Notes under the pieces: generated by a model | The model's database searches: none | What the model was told of the DNA's origin: nothing | What the model saw: the letters and a program-made list of their open reading frames with translations, nothing else | Part shown: one piece after another, positions 1-8,374 of the stretch | Layout of the letters: each line of letters opens with the position of its first letter | Position numbering within the stretch: the stretch's first letter is position 1 | NCBI GenBank assembly: GCA_015657535.1 | Contig: JADHZB010000139.1 | Coordinates: 1 to 17,374 of the forward strand | Length of the DNA stretch: 17,374 nt | Origin: Nephromyces sp. MM_2019 | Taxonomy: Eukaryota; Apicomplexa; Aconoidasida; Nephromycida | Direction: 5' to 3' | Program-made: the position numbers and the translations under genes

Positions 1-986
1 GCTAGTGTGTGTGTTGGATGTTTAGCAGCATGGTAACCCTTGGGCCTACTAACACCAAGAATCTAGTGAATGTAGCTAATGTGTGTGTTAGAAAGTGTCG
101 GACCTGTGGCTTATTCCCATCTGCCACTGTCAGTAGGCGAACCAGTTTTGTTGACATAGCACACATACCCCGCGGTTATGAGAAGATGCCTCATCAACTG
201 TATTCCTCGCAATTTATGTGAGCTAGGAATGTGTGGTTTTTGTAGTTCTTGGGAAATTCTTCTCTTGTGTGTGCGGGTGAAATTCCCTAACTCTCTGTGT
301 GTGTGAAACTGTCTATCTTTCTGTATGTGTGAAACTACCTAACTCCCCGTGTGTGTGAAATTCCCTAACTCCCCTTGCGTAGTTGCTCCATAATCCTCTC
401 ACTAAGACTTGCCAAGGGTATTAGATCTCACGAGGTGAAGCACCTAGACACCGATTCATCAGATGGCGTTCCTTACACACAGTCCATGTGTGTAGTATGT
501 ATATCTAGTCTACAGTGGAAATGCCTGTAGCTGGAGGATACCATATTTCAATTCATACACCATATCCACAAACACATACATGGCATACAAGCATCCTGTA
601 TACACACGGATAAGTCACATACAATGATGCAGTATACGTAAACTGTCTACATCGCACACACACACAAGCCATCCACATCGAGCACACACACCTTCTACAT
701 CGGGAACAGACACCGTATACATGCTGCACAGGCATCTTCTACGTCTCCAACACACACACCATGTACATGCCTTACACATACTATCTGCTTGCCTCGCACA
801 CATACCATCCACATCACAACCACACTCACAATTTACGTGCTGCAGACACCCACACGTGTCAACATCCCAAGCATAGCAACAACACAAGCGGGCATAAACA
901 CACACCAACATACACCAGACACTCACACCCCACGAACACACCACAACCCCACACACACAAGTAGTTAGGCACCAACACACACATAC
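1..986. other. 5' flank, no firm gene
   Basis: No gene can be supported here. The stretch holds a short tandem repeat (269-373) and TG/CA-rich simple sequence, CA-rich on the plus strand from about 640 to 985. Short open frames exist in competing orientations. One is a plus-strand frame ending at 221 in ...HQLYSSQFM. Another is a 51-codon minus-strand ATG frame from 157 down to 2 that begins MSTKLVRLLTV. They overlap, so at most one is real, and neither is recognised. The minus-strand candidate exon at 987-1106 could continue into this region, but no second exon with matching phase was found. Confidence 0.4.
269..373. repeat. ~27-bp imperfect tandem repeat, 4 units
   Basis: Four imperfect units of roughly 25-29 bp follow each other. 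Each has a TG run, then GAAA(C/T)T, then a CTAACTC-like end. Typical unit pieces are TGTGTGTGAAATTCCCTAAC and TGTGTGAAACTACCTAACTC. The units differ in length and are diverged, which suggests an old expansion. No function is evident. Confidence 0.7.
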
Positions 987-1106
987 CGCGTTTAAAGCCT
1001 CCGCTCCATAGCGCGCACACACAATATCCAACTCAACGGCGATGTCTTCACAGAATCTGCTTTTGATGAAGATTGCATCTACTTCTTGATACATACCGGC
1101 AAATTC
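987..1106 (-). CDS. candidate internal exon, unknown protein, minus strand
   Basis: Read on the minus strand this is 40 codons bounded by a possible acceptor TAG at 1109-1107 and a good donor GTATGT at 986-981. It starts EFAGMYQEVDAIFIK and ends ARYGAEALNA. The composition is protein-like and the frame is phase 0 at both ends. The same frame is also open upstream, beyond the TAG, to about 1350, reading through HPEELRYPLG and KKKELQQHTQEI. That extension runs antisense to the proposed first exon of the WTAP-like gene. Either the TAG is part of a splice acceptor, or the reading is a shadow, or it is a broken gene. I do not recognise the family and no further exon was found. Confidence 0.3.
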
Positions 1107-1198
1107 CTAGTATGTGATGGTTTCTAGGCTGATCTTCATTATCTCTTGTGTGTGTTGTTGAAGCTCTTTCTTCTTCGCTGAGATAAGCTTCGTGATGT

Positions 1199-4100
1199 AT
1201 GGCTTCCCATCTGTTGGAAGAGAGCGAGATGGGGCTGCTTGGCGAGTCCCAAGAGGGTATCTCAACTCCTCAGGGTGGATCTGAACTTCTTGAGGAGTTG
1301 AGGAGGAAGGAGGTAAGGGGAATGCATTAGCAGTAGCCTTTTAACGAGAACATCGTGTGTGTGTTTCTAGAGAGAGAAGAGAGAAAACGGAGAAAAGAGA
1401 GAGAAAGCCTTTACGAGAGAGCATCTTCACGGCTGAGCATCTTCAGTAGAGAATGACCACCGAATGATGTTTTCTTCTTTTTCTTCTTCTCTTACTTCTT
1501 CAAGAGGAGCAGCTGTAGAAGTCTGAAAAGATGGGCTACACACCACGCACATGCTCTAGATTGCTCAGTTTATTTGCTGAGAAAGTAGTTTCTCGCTTCT
1601 TTGTAGGGCTCCTTCATTGAAATTAGATACAACCTGCATGCATTGAAGACGTGTTATATAATTCGGAAGAGAAATCGTCAACAGAAATAGAAAAATTTCA
1701 CTGCTTTGCAGGCATTTTGTAGCTAGAAAATCATCATTTGTTCACATTTAAAAAAAGCAAAACTATGAAGAGGGAAACGCAGCCTACTCAGATTCTAATT
1801 GATGCGCTGAGCTCTTTATGCTGCTTCATTGTGTGTGATTTACTGAGAAGTTAACTTCTTGCACACACACTTCGAGAGCTTCATGTTTCTTCACTCTGTG
1901 AAGATGAAGAAAAACATGTTCTTGCTTCTTCACTGAATGTTCTGCTCTTATTGATTGCTTCTGAGTGCATTTTTCAGCGTCATTCTCTCAATCTTCTTCC
2001 TTCTATTCTTGATACAGGCTCGTGAGCACTGCATGATGGCTACTATTTCATCCCTACTGAAGCAAAGCGTAAATTTTCATCATCTCTTTGAAGATTGGAG
2101 GGATAATCATCACACAGTAGATAATCAGTTGAAGACGGCGATAGTCGACCCGTCAGTTAATCTCGAGATAAAGGAGCTGAGAGCTAAGCTCTTTGAAAAG
2201 GATACAGCATTGAAGAAGGCTAGAGAAGATCTTCATGCCTTGAACTTCAATGCCAACAGGTAATATTTGGTGTTTTTTTCAAATCTTGTGTGTTTGTGTG
2301 TTAGTTAGACTTTGCAGAGTTTTGCCAAGTTAGAGGAAGTTTTGATGATCTTTTGGGTGCTTTTTGAGTGTTTTTTTGTTGATAAGGTGGTATTGATTTG
2401 CATTGATTTGAAGTTTTTTTCATCACTTTTGTATGTGTGCGAGCTGAACTCACCACGTATGGAGGAAGTTTTGCTAATCTTTTGTTTGCTCTTCGACTGT
2501 GTTTGTGCTTGATTAGATGGTGATGATATGCTTTCTCTGTGACCTTGATATGGGATCTGTAGTAGTAGCTTTTACTGCTGGTTTGCATGTTTTTCTTATT
2601 TGTAAGTGTTGTGATTATTTATGATAAGAAGATCCTCTTGTTTTTCTCGTTGTTGCTCTGGTGAGTTTTTGCTTGCTTAGTAGATGTGTGTGATATTCTT
2701 TTGTTTTTGGTGTTTTTTGGGGTTTATAGGATTTTTCTGATGTTTGTTCTCTTCTCTTCTTCCCTTTCTCTTCTCTTCCCCCCTTCCTTCTCTCGCCCCC
2801 CTACCCCCGTCCCCCCCTATCCTTTCTCAGTGCATTAGGGCAGCGTTTGATTAACAAATGTAAAACCCTCCAAGAAGAGAATAGAGAACTTGGAAAGACG
2901 ATGGCAGAGAGCAACCTTCAACCAATGGAAATCCTCATTTCTAACCTTTTCAAGCAGATTCACTTTTTGAAGACGGAAATGAGGTATAAGTGGGTATCTT
3001 TGTGTTGTTTTGGATTTTTTTATGCGCGAAAGATTAGTGAGAAACATGAAGAAGATGATGTTTTAGTGTGTACTACTGGGGGATGAAGTAGGTTGATAAT
3101 AATCGTGTATTTGTGGGGGGAATCTAGGTAGGTGGGAGCATAGCTATTAGTATGTGTGTATATATCTGCTGGAATTGGTATTTTTTGGATGATTCTAAGG
3201 ATTTCATGCTCTGCCTGCTAAGAATCTGTGTGTGTGTTCTCTCTTTTCATGTATGCAGAAGCCTCAGTGAGTTGAATCATGACATTGATGAAGACAATGA
3301 TAAGCTAACCACACAATTATCAGCTATGACGAAGGAGTGTCTTGTAAGCAGCCTATGGGGATATCTACTGTAAACTTTCAAAGGGTTATGAAGTGTGTGT
3401 GTTTCCGCTTTCTTGCCCTTTTTATATGTGAAGACATGCGTGTATGGATATGATTAGGGACGCACGTTACAGATGGTTGTATGTGCGCATGTGTGCGTAC
3501 CTGTGGGATCTGTGTGTGTCTGATACGTGTATGCGCATGTGGGTGTGATGTATGTATATATGTATGGATCCTTATTTTCGTGTTTCTAACTATCTAGCGC
3601 CATATCGTGTGCTTCTTGTGTATATATGATGAGATGCTTATGCAGTGTGCTGTGTGTTGCTTGATTAAAACCCTCGTACTCACTACCATAGAAAAGCAAA
3701 GAGGAGAGAGATAGCCTGGCCAAAGAACTCTCAGCAGAGAGAGCAAAGGTTGAAGCCCTACAGGAGGAGCTCAGCCGATTTCGTAGTCAAACTCAATCGT
3801 ATAATGCAGTAGGAGAAGGAGGGTATTCACCTCGTCAATCTTCTGAAAAAGATCGTGGAAGCTTGGGCCAAAGAGAACGGTGTGTGTGTGTGCGATCAGT
3901 GAGATTGTGCGTCTGTTTTTTTGTGGGTGGGTGCGTTTTTTCATATCAGATAAGTGCGAGTTTGCGTGTGATGGTAAGTATGTGAGAAATGTGATTTCGC
4001 TTGTGTGTGACAAGTGCGATTGTATGTGGGTGTGTGTGGATGCGTCAGTATGGGTATATGTGTCAGTATATTTGTGCTTGTGTGAGGAGTATCCTTGTGT

Positions 4101-5518
4101 GTGCGTGCGTATTTTGTGGATTTTTGACTGTATGTGAAATGGGAAGACCTTGTTACTTCACTTGGGTTTGTGAGGTTATGTCTATTACTTTGTTCGATGT
4201 TTGTTGCGAAGTTCTCGAGGCTGTTTGTGTGTGCCAGTGGTATACAGAATATGCTTTGCATGCACCTGGTATAAAAGGGCTTATCTTTATACATTATAGC
4301 AGAGTGTGTGTGAGTTGAGTAACTAAATTAAGGTCCTTTTTTGGTTTATTATCTTATCTGCACACAGCTGAACGTGTTTAGCTCACACTGGCACACAGAT
4401 TAACCTATTTCTCCTATGCACACACGGGTGAATCTACTTAGCTCACACACACAGCTGGACCTACTTAAGTCACACACACAGCTGCACCTATTTCTTTCAC
4501 ATACATGCACATCTTCCCCTTAACACACCTATCTCCACGTTTACAAAAAACTATCCTTTGCTTTTGTGTGCGGCATGTAGTTGTGCATCTGCGCGCTTTT
4601 ATGCCTTGTGTGTGGCTGTTAAACCATCAAGATGGTGGACTGATTTCATGCTATAGAGCCTTTCTAAGCTTGCTTTCTCCAGCCTATTGTGGTACCTGTC
4701 GCACACAAATGGCCCTCTTCAAATTCTGCTCTTCTTTCATTCCTTGGAGATCTTGTTTTATAGCTTGAGATGACGCTAGTGTGAAAGCTAGCAATCAAAG
4801 CTAGTCTTTCTTGCTCATCTTCTTTGTTTCTATGCGGCGAAAAACAGTCATTTTAATCCCTCATTCCAAAGAGTTTTTCCTCCCAAACACACACACAGAG
4901 TTTCGTGGATACCTCTTAAAGCTTCATTTTTTGGCTTAATTTCAGTGCTGCTTCAAGCTGCCCTTTGAACTCCTTAAAATAGTCTTTTGAAGCCTTAAAT
5001 TTTGCAGTATTTTGCGCTTTTGTGTGTTGTTTAATACATCTTCACTTCAAGCATCTGCTTCGTGCGCTTCATCTTCGTTTGCTTGTTTTTCTTCATGTTT
5101 TTATGTTTCTTCTTTTTCTTTATCTTGTTTTCCTTCCTCTTTTTATCTTGCTACTCCCCCATCTCCTCTCCCCCTCACCCCTTACCCTTCCCCCCTTATC
5201 TTCCACTTTTTCGCTCTTTCCCCTCCCTTCAGCGGAGATACATATAGGCATAGAGATCGACAGTATAGTAGAGGCTTACGCGATAAACAGAGGGGGCTTT
5301 CACAGCAGAATCCCCCCCACAATGAAGATTTCTATAGTGAAAAGGAAAAGTATCAATCTGAGGGTAGAATGGGAAATGATAGGAGGGGGGTGGGGGGTAT
5401 GGGTGGTGGTTACCACCCCTCGATGGAAGGCGAGTCTGAGAGGATTCCTCCTTGGGGAAAGTTCAATCCTCCTTCTGGTGGTCATATGAATAGGAGGGAT
5501 CGTGGTGATAAAGACTGA
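1199..5518 (+). CDS. WTAP/FIP37/Mum2-family subunit of the mRNA m6A methyltransferase complex (7 exons)
   Basis: Modelled exons: 1199-1312, 1723-1830, 2018-2259, 2831-2983, 3259-3343, 3692-3879, 5233-5518. All introns are GT...AG and all phases agree, giving 391 aa ending at TGA. Recognition rests on residues about 112-172. KTAIVDPSVNL matches the conserved VDP-(A/S)-(I/V)-N segment of human WTAP. FNANSALGQRLINKCK and TLQEEN match the FTP-S-x-x-G-x-x-L-M-A-K-C-R-x-LQEEN block of plant FIP37 and WTAP. SELNHDIDEDNDKL (about 209-222) matches the next coiled-coil piece. A coiled coil covers roughly 110-275, and a hydrophilic Arg/Gly/Asp-rich tail fills 276-391. Known members scaffold METTL3/METTL14-type enzymes in nuclear speckles. 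Exons 3-7 are solid. Exons 1 and 2 are inferred only from splice phase, and exon 2 could begin later, after the AG at 1788-1789. The last intron (1353 nt) is the longest. Confidence 0.85.
2701..2830 (+). other. C-rich polypyrimidine tract at a 3' splice site
   Basis: This is the 3' end of the intron before the VDP/LQEEN-region exon that starts at 2831. It becomes almost pure pyrimidine from about 2743, with several runs of five or six C, and ends in CTTTCTCAG. The tract is far longer than needed for U2AF binding. The opposite strand carries four or more G runs within 45 nt. Confidence 0.8.
3880..5232 (+). other. large intron of the WTAP-like gene with TG then CA blocks
   Basis: This 1353-nt intron starts GTGTGTGTGTG and ends CCCTCCCTTCAG. 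Its first 430 nt are TG-rich. The stretch 4361-4500 is CA-rich and built of ~27-bp repeats. The middle (4505-5010) is ordinary sequence with no convincing coding frame. The last 150 nt form a long pyrimidine tract with C runs. Open frames of 60-170 codons here come from low-complexity sequence, or from the final exon read backwards into the tract. Confidence 0.75.
4361..4500. repeat. ~27-bp imperfect tandem repeat, about 5 units
   Basis: Units run CACACACAGCTG, then a variable A/G-ACCTA segment, then CTTAGCTCA or TATTTCTTTCA. The last two units (CACACACAGCTGGACCTACT and CACACACAGCTGCACCTATT) are the most alike. The first unit is about 31 bp and the others about 27 bp. The array lies inside the last intron of the WTAP-like gene. 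Confidence 0.7.
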
Positions 5519-5657
5519 TAAAGAGTGAAGAAGAGGAAGAAGAGGAAGCAGAGGAAAAAGAGGAAGAAGAGGAAAAAGAGGAAGAAGATCTGCAAGAAGA
5601 GGAAGAAGTTCAAAAATAAGAAGAGGAAACTCCCCAGGGGGGCGGAGTTTTCAGAGG
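5519..5657 (+). other. purine-rich 3' UTR of the WTAP-like gene
   Basis: A second in-frame stop (TAA, 5519-5521) follows the TGA directly. Then come about 110 nt of AAGAGGAAGA-type purine repeats. Read in the CDS frame the tract gives a Lys/Arg-rich chain up to TAA at 5660. In the next frame it gives a Glu-rich chain ending at a TAA near 5616. As modelled it is untranslated. Confidence 0.6.
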
Positions 5658-5663
5658 AATAAA
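5658..5663 (+). other. polyadenylation signal AATAAA
   Basis: A canonical AATAAA lies 140 nt after the stop codon of the WTAP-like gene. It is the only exact AATAAA I noticed close behind either firm gene. Its position fits cleavage near 5675-5700 and marks the likely end of that transcript. Confidence 0.5.
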
Positions 5664-5766
5664 ACTGCGATTTGAAGCGTTGATGTACGTAGGTTAGAGG
5701 GTTTCTAGGGTATTTGAGAAAATGATGATGTAGGGAGCTTCAATATATGGGTTTTTTGTGTTGCAG

Positions 5767-6366
5767 TGGGTTTAGGGTGGGTAGGAGTTGGGTTGTGTGC
5801 GTGCGACTAGCGCTTAAATGTCTTGTCGATCTCTCCACCACTGCCTTCGGGGTGCTTATCGGTGAGGGCTCGGGCTGCAAAAAAGCAACTATACAGCATC
5901 GACTGTGCGTGTGAGTCAGAAGGATAAAGCTGCTGTGGCAAGGCTTGCGTGTGTTTGCGGATGCTTTAGTATCTCATTGGCTATACAAGCCTCTTGTGAA
6001 GAACTGATGGGTTTCTTAAAATGCCATCAAATCTGCTGAGGGTGTTCTAGAAGTTGTGATGAGGGAGTATAAGCCTTCTTTGCTGTGCGTTTATTGGGGG
6101 TGTGTGCGAGCTACAATCATTTGTGTGTACGTCTTGTGTGCGTTGTATGTGTGTATGCTGTGTGTGGTGTGTGTGTCGTGTGATGTGTGCATGTGATGTA
6201 TGTTTTTATGCTTGCACAAGTTTGTGTTCTTCACTTGTCTGTATTCTTTGCTTGCATGTATGTGTTTTTTATGTGTTTGTGCGAGGTCACGGCTCGTATT
6301 TTATTGAAGTATGATTCGATGAACTTCCTTCAATCTGCGTTCAATACTAAACTAGGGGAGCTCTGA
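5767..6366 (+). pseudogene. unresolved small gene or gene remnant, plus strand
   Basis: Several protein-like open pieces lie in one orientation. Piece 1 (5767-5861) reads ...LALKCLVDLSTTAFGVLIG and ends at a donor-like GTGAGG. Piece 2 (from 5897, after ACTATACAG) continues in matching phase with STVRVSQKDKAAVARL and CEELMGFL, then meets a TGA at 6037. Piece 3, in a shifted frame, reads KSAEGVLEVVMREYKPSLL (about 6029-6085). Piece 4 (6286-6366) reads VTARILLKYDSMNFLQSAF and ends at TGA. Joining 1 to 2 needs a 35-nt intron, much shorter than any in the firm genes. Joining 2 to 3 needs a one-base shift in the TTAAAA run near 6016-6021. It may be a decayed gene, a sequence error or an unusual short-intron gene. 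The family is not recognised. Confidence 0.3.
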
Positions 6367-6412
6367 AAGCTTCAAAGACACAGCCCCTTTTGCTGGCTTC
6401 TGTAATGGGATA

Positions 6413-6910
6413 GTGCGTGCACACACACACACGCACGCATACAGACATGCACACTCACTGACGCGTATGCACACACACATACGCACTGATGCGTATGCAG
6501 ACACGCAAACCCACATGCAATCACACATAATTATGCATATACGCACCTATGCACACACACATGCCTGTACCTACACATTCTTACGCAGACGTTCACGCAC
6601 AGCCGCGCATACACGCACACATGCATATGGATACACACTCGCGTACACACATGAACGCACACACACATGGGAACACACGTAGTGACCCCACGACATGAAA
6701 ACAATGCTAGATACTTACAAGTGGATACCCAGAGGCATGTACACAAGTAGGTTTACAGATCTTAGCATATGTAGGCACACACAGACACCCAGACACCCAC
6801 ACGCACCCGCACAAATATGCACTGACACACGCACGTAGCCACCCACACCCATGCACACACACATACTATCGATGCGCCACAAACACATGCACCCGCACAC
6901 GCACACATAG
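6413..6910. repeat. CA-rich low-complexity block
   Basis: About 500 bp are dominated by CACACA, CGCACA and ACGCAT on the plus strand, with loose ~20-30 bp periodicity around 6420-6560. Open frames in both directions here encode only Thr/His/Arg-rich or Cys/Val-rich strings typical of CA/TG repeats. A TG-rich block (6110-6270) lies just upstream, so the two blocks are roughly inverted complements. Confidence 0.85.
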
Positions 6911-7020
6911 TATAGCTCAGTAGTTTAAGGTATGTATAATATAAGGCGAGTTTCCTGCCGGAAGAAGCTGCAGCTTTAAGCCTGAAGGCTTAACAAGGAA
7001 TGCTTGCCGCATGAATTACT

Positions 7021-7167
7021 TCATTTACTTAGGAAGCCTCTTATAGCATCCTTCAATGTGTGTGCACACACACTACTAATAGCCAGTCTATTCTCCCCTT
7101 CACACACTAGGCGGCCTACGAGGCCGTATAATCGGAAATCATACAAAAGGCTCTGCTGCACACACAT
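7021..7167 (-). CDS. small unrecognised ORF (48 aa), minus strand
   Basis: An intact ATG-to-TGA frame on the minus strand runs from 7167 down to 7021. It begins MCVQQSLLYDFRLYGLVGRL and ends IRGFLSK. A splice acceptor (GTGTGTGCAG) sits inside its first codons, so it may be the last exon of a gene whose earlier exon lies at 7215-7327 rather than a free ORF. The phase to that exon's best donor does not match, so the link is unproven. The composition is protein-like and I do not recognise the family. A plus-strand frame over the same bases is also open. Confidence 0.3.
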   Translation of the reverse strand: MCVQQSLLYDFRLYGLVGRLVCEGENRLAISSVCAHTLKDAIRGFLSK

Positions 7168-7214
7168 TGTGTGGTATCATCAACGCACACACACACACAC
7201 ACACTGTGTGTTAC

Positions 7215-7327
7215 CCTCCACATACTCTAGCACCACCCCTCCTTCCGCACACTTCGCCTTTACACGCTCTAGCATCTGCCCGGTGGTCTCCTCGAAGAGC
7301 TTCACTTTTGTATACACATTTTCAGTT
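7215..7327 (-). CDS. candidate internal exon, unknown protein, minus strand
   Basis: The minus-strand frame reads TENVYTKVKLFEETTGQML then ERVKAKCAEGGVVLEYVEG. It is bounded by an acceptor-like GCGTGAAG and a donor GTAACA at 7214-7209. A possible first exon lies upstream: an ATG at 7581-7579 opening MKQRCLQ, with a donor GTTAAG that fits in phase 2. The reading is charged and amphipathic, unlike the TG/CA-derived frames around it, so it may be real coding sequence. The family is not recognised and the junction to the downstream ORF is out of phase. Confidence 0.3.
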
Positions 7328-7581
7328 CTTCACGCACACACGCTTCGCACACAAGATTTGCATACACGCTTCGCACACGCGCTTCGCACACACTCTTCAC
7401 ACACACGCCGTTTTCGAAAGTTTCACACACACCTCTCGTACGCCTCTCCCAACCCCCTCACCCCCCCCCCAGCTTTTTCCACCCACCATCAAGAAAATCC
7501 CCTAATTATTGAATATTCCCAAATTAACACAACCTCATCAAATTGACGGTGACTTAACGTTTGAAGGCATCGCTGCTTCAT

Positions 7582-8374
7582 CTTTTCCTTTTTGACGTTT
7601 AAATAATCAAAAACAGTTGAAAAGCGGTAAATTTACGTTTTTGGTGAATTTTAACGAAAAATTGCGAGTTTACAATGAAATTTGGGGATTTTTCAAAGAT
7701 TTTGTATGAAGAGCGAGGATTTTGTCAATAAATCTCAATCGGATGCATGAGATTGCGACAATTTATTATATTCTTCATTTGAAGAGATCACACTGTTTTC
7801 CCTCGTATATGTGAGAAGGAGTGATTTTTTGTACCATTTTTATATGATTTTGTGATTAAGAGGAGGTAGAAGCAGCAACTCTATCGCAGGTTGGGAAGTA
7901 ACTGCGGAATTTTAGCAAATCATGCTGATTTATTGAGATCCGTTGCTTTTGGTTTTATCTTTATCTTTGAGGGAGTTTACCTTCATCAGCTCACCTTCAT
8001 CAGTTTATCTTCATCAGCTCATCTTTATCGGCTCATCTTCATTAGTTTATCTTCATCAGATTATTTTCGTCGGTTTATCTGTATGAGCTTATCTTAATCT
8101 CTTAGAATCTTTACCTCATCTTCACCCTTCTACTTCTTCCTTTTCACTTATAGCTTACTTATTCCTCCTGCAGAAGCTCTTCTTTTTAGTTTTTTTAGCG
8201 AAATTTACTTCTAAAAACTGCTAATAGTCAATTTATGAGGCTTTTGTGTGTGGATTTCATCGCCTCGCAGTGTATGTGTGTGCGTGTATGACAGAGTAGT
8301 GTTTCATGATGCTATCATTCGTAATGCACACGCTTATATTTTGAATTATCAGGGTTTTGTGCTACTTTATCGAG
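7582..8374. promoter_or_regulatory. AT-rich spacer, likely promoter region of the ASADH gene
   Basis: No coding frame is supported. About 7500-7900 is AT-rich and lacks the TG/CA repeats seen elsewhere, which suggests a true intergenic stretch. It lies between the ASADH start at 8375 and possible minus-strand starts near 7581, so it could serve both directions. It contains a motif cluster around 7664-7693 that recurs at 16769-16827, and a 14-bp tandem repeat at 7981-8092. No clear TATA box was identified. A 5'-UTR intron ending at AATTATCAG (about 8350) is possible. Confidence 0.4.
7981..8092. repeat. 14-bp tandem repeat, 8 units
   Basis: Eight consecutive 14-bp units, all without indels, have consensus CTTCATCAGYTYAT. 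The first units are CTTCATCAGCTCAC, CTTCATCAGTTTAT and CTTCATCAGCTCAT. Later units drift, and the last is CTGTATGAGCTTAT. The array ends 282 bp before the ASADH start codon. A 14-bp period does not keep a reading frame, which argues against coding. Confidence 0.85.

Noticed and set aside
3880..4318. Overlapping 80-117 codon frames on both strands
   Set aside because: They lie in a TG-rich intron, encode Cys/Val or Thr/His-rich strings and have no family resemblance.
5012..5518. A single 168-codon gene
   Set aside because: Its first part is the pyrimidine tract of an intron (Ser/Pro/Phe-rich); only 5233-5518 is coding, as the last exon of the WTAP-like gene.
6352..6906. Frames of 60-90 codons on both strands
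   Set aside because: Produced by CA/TG simple sequence; both strands are open in the same place, as expected for such repeats.
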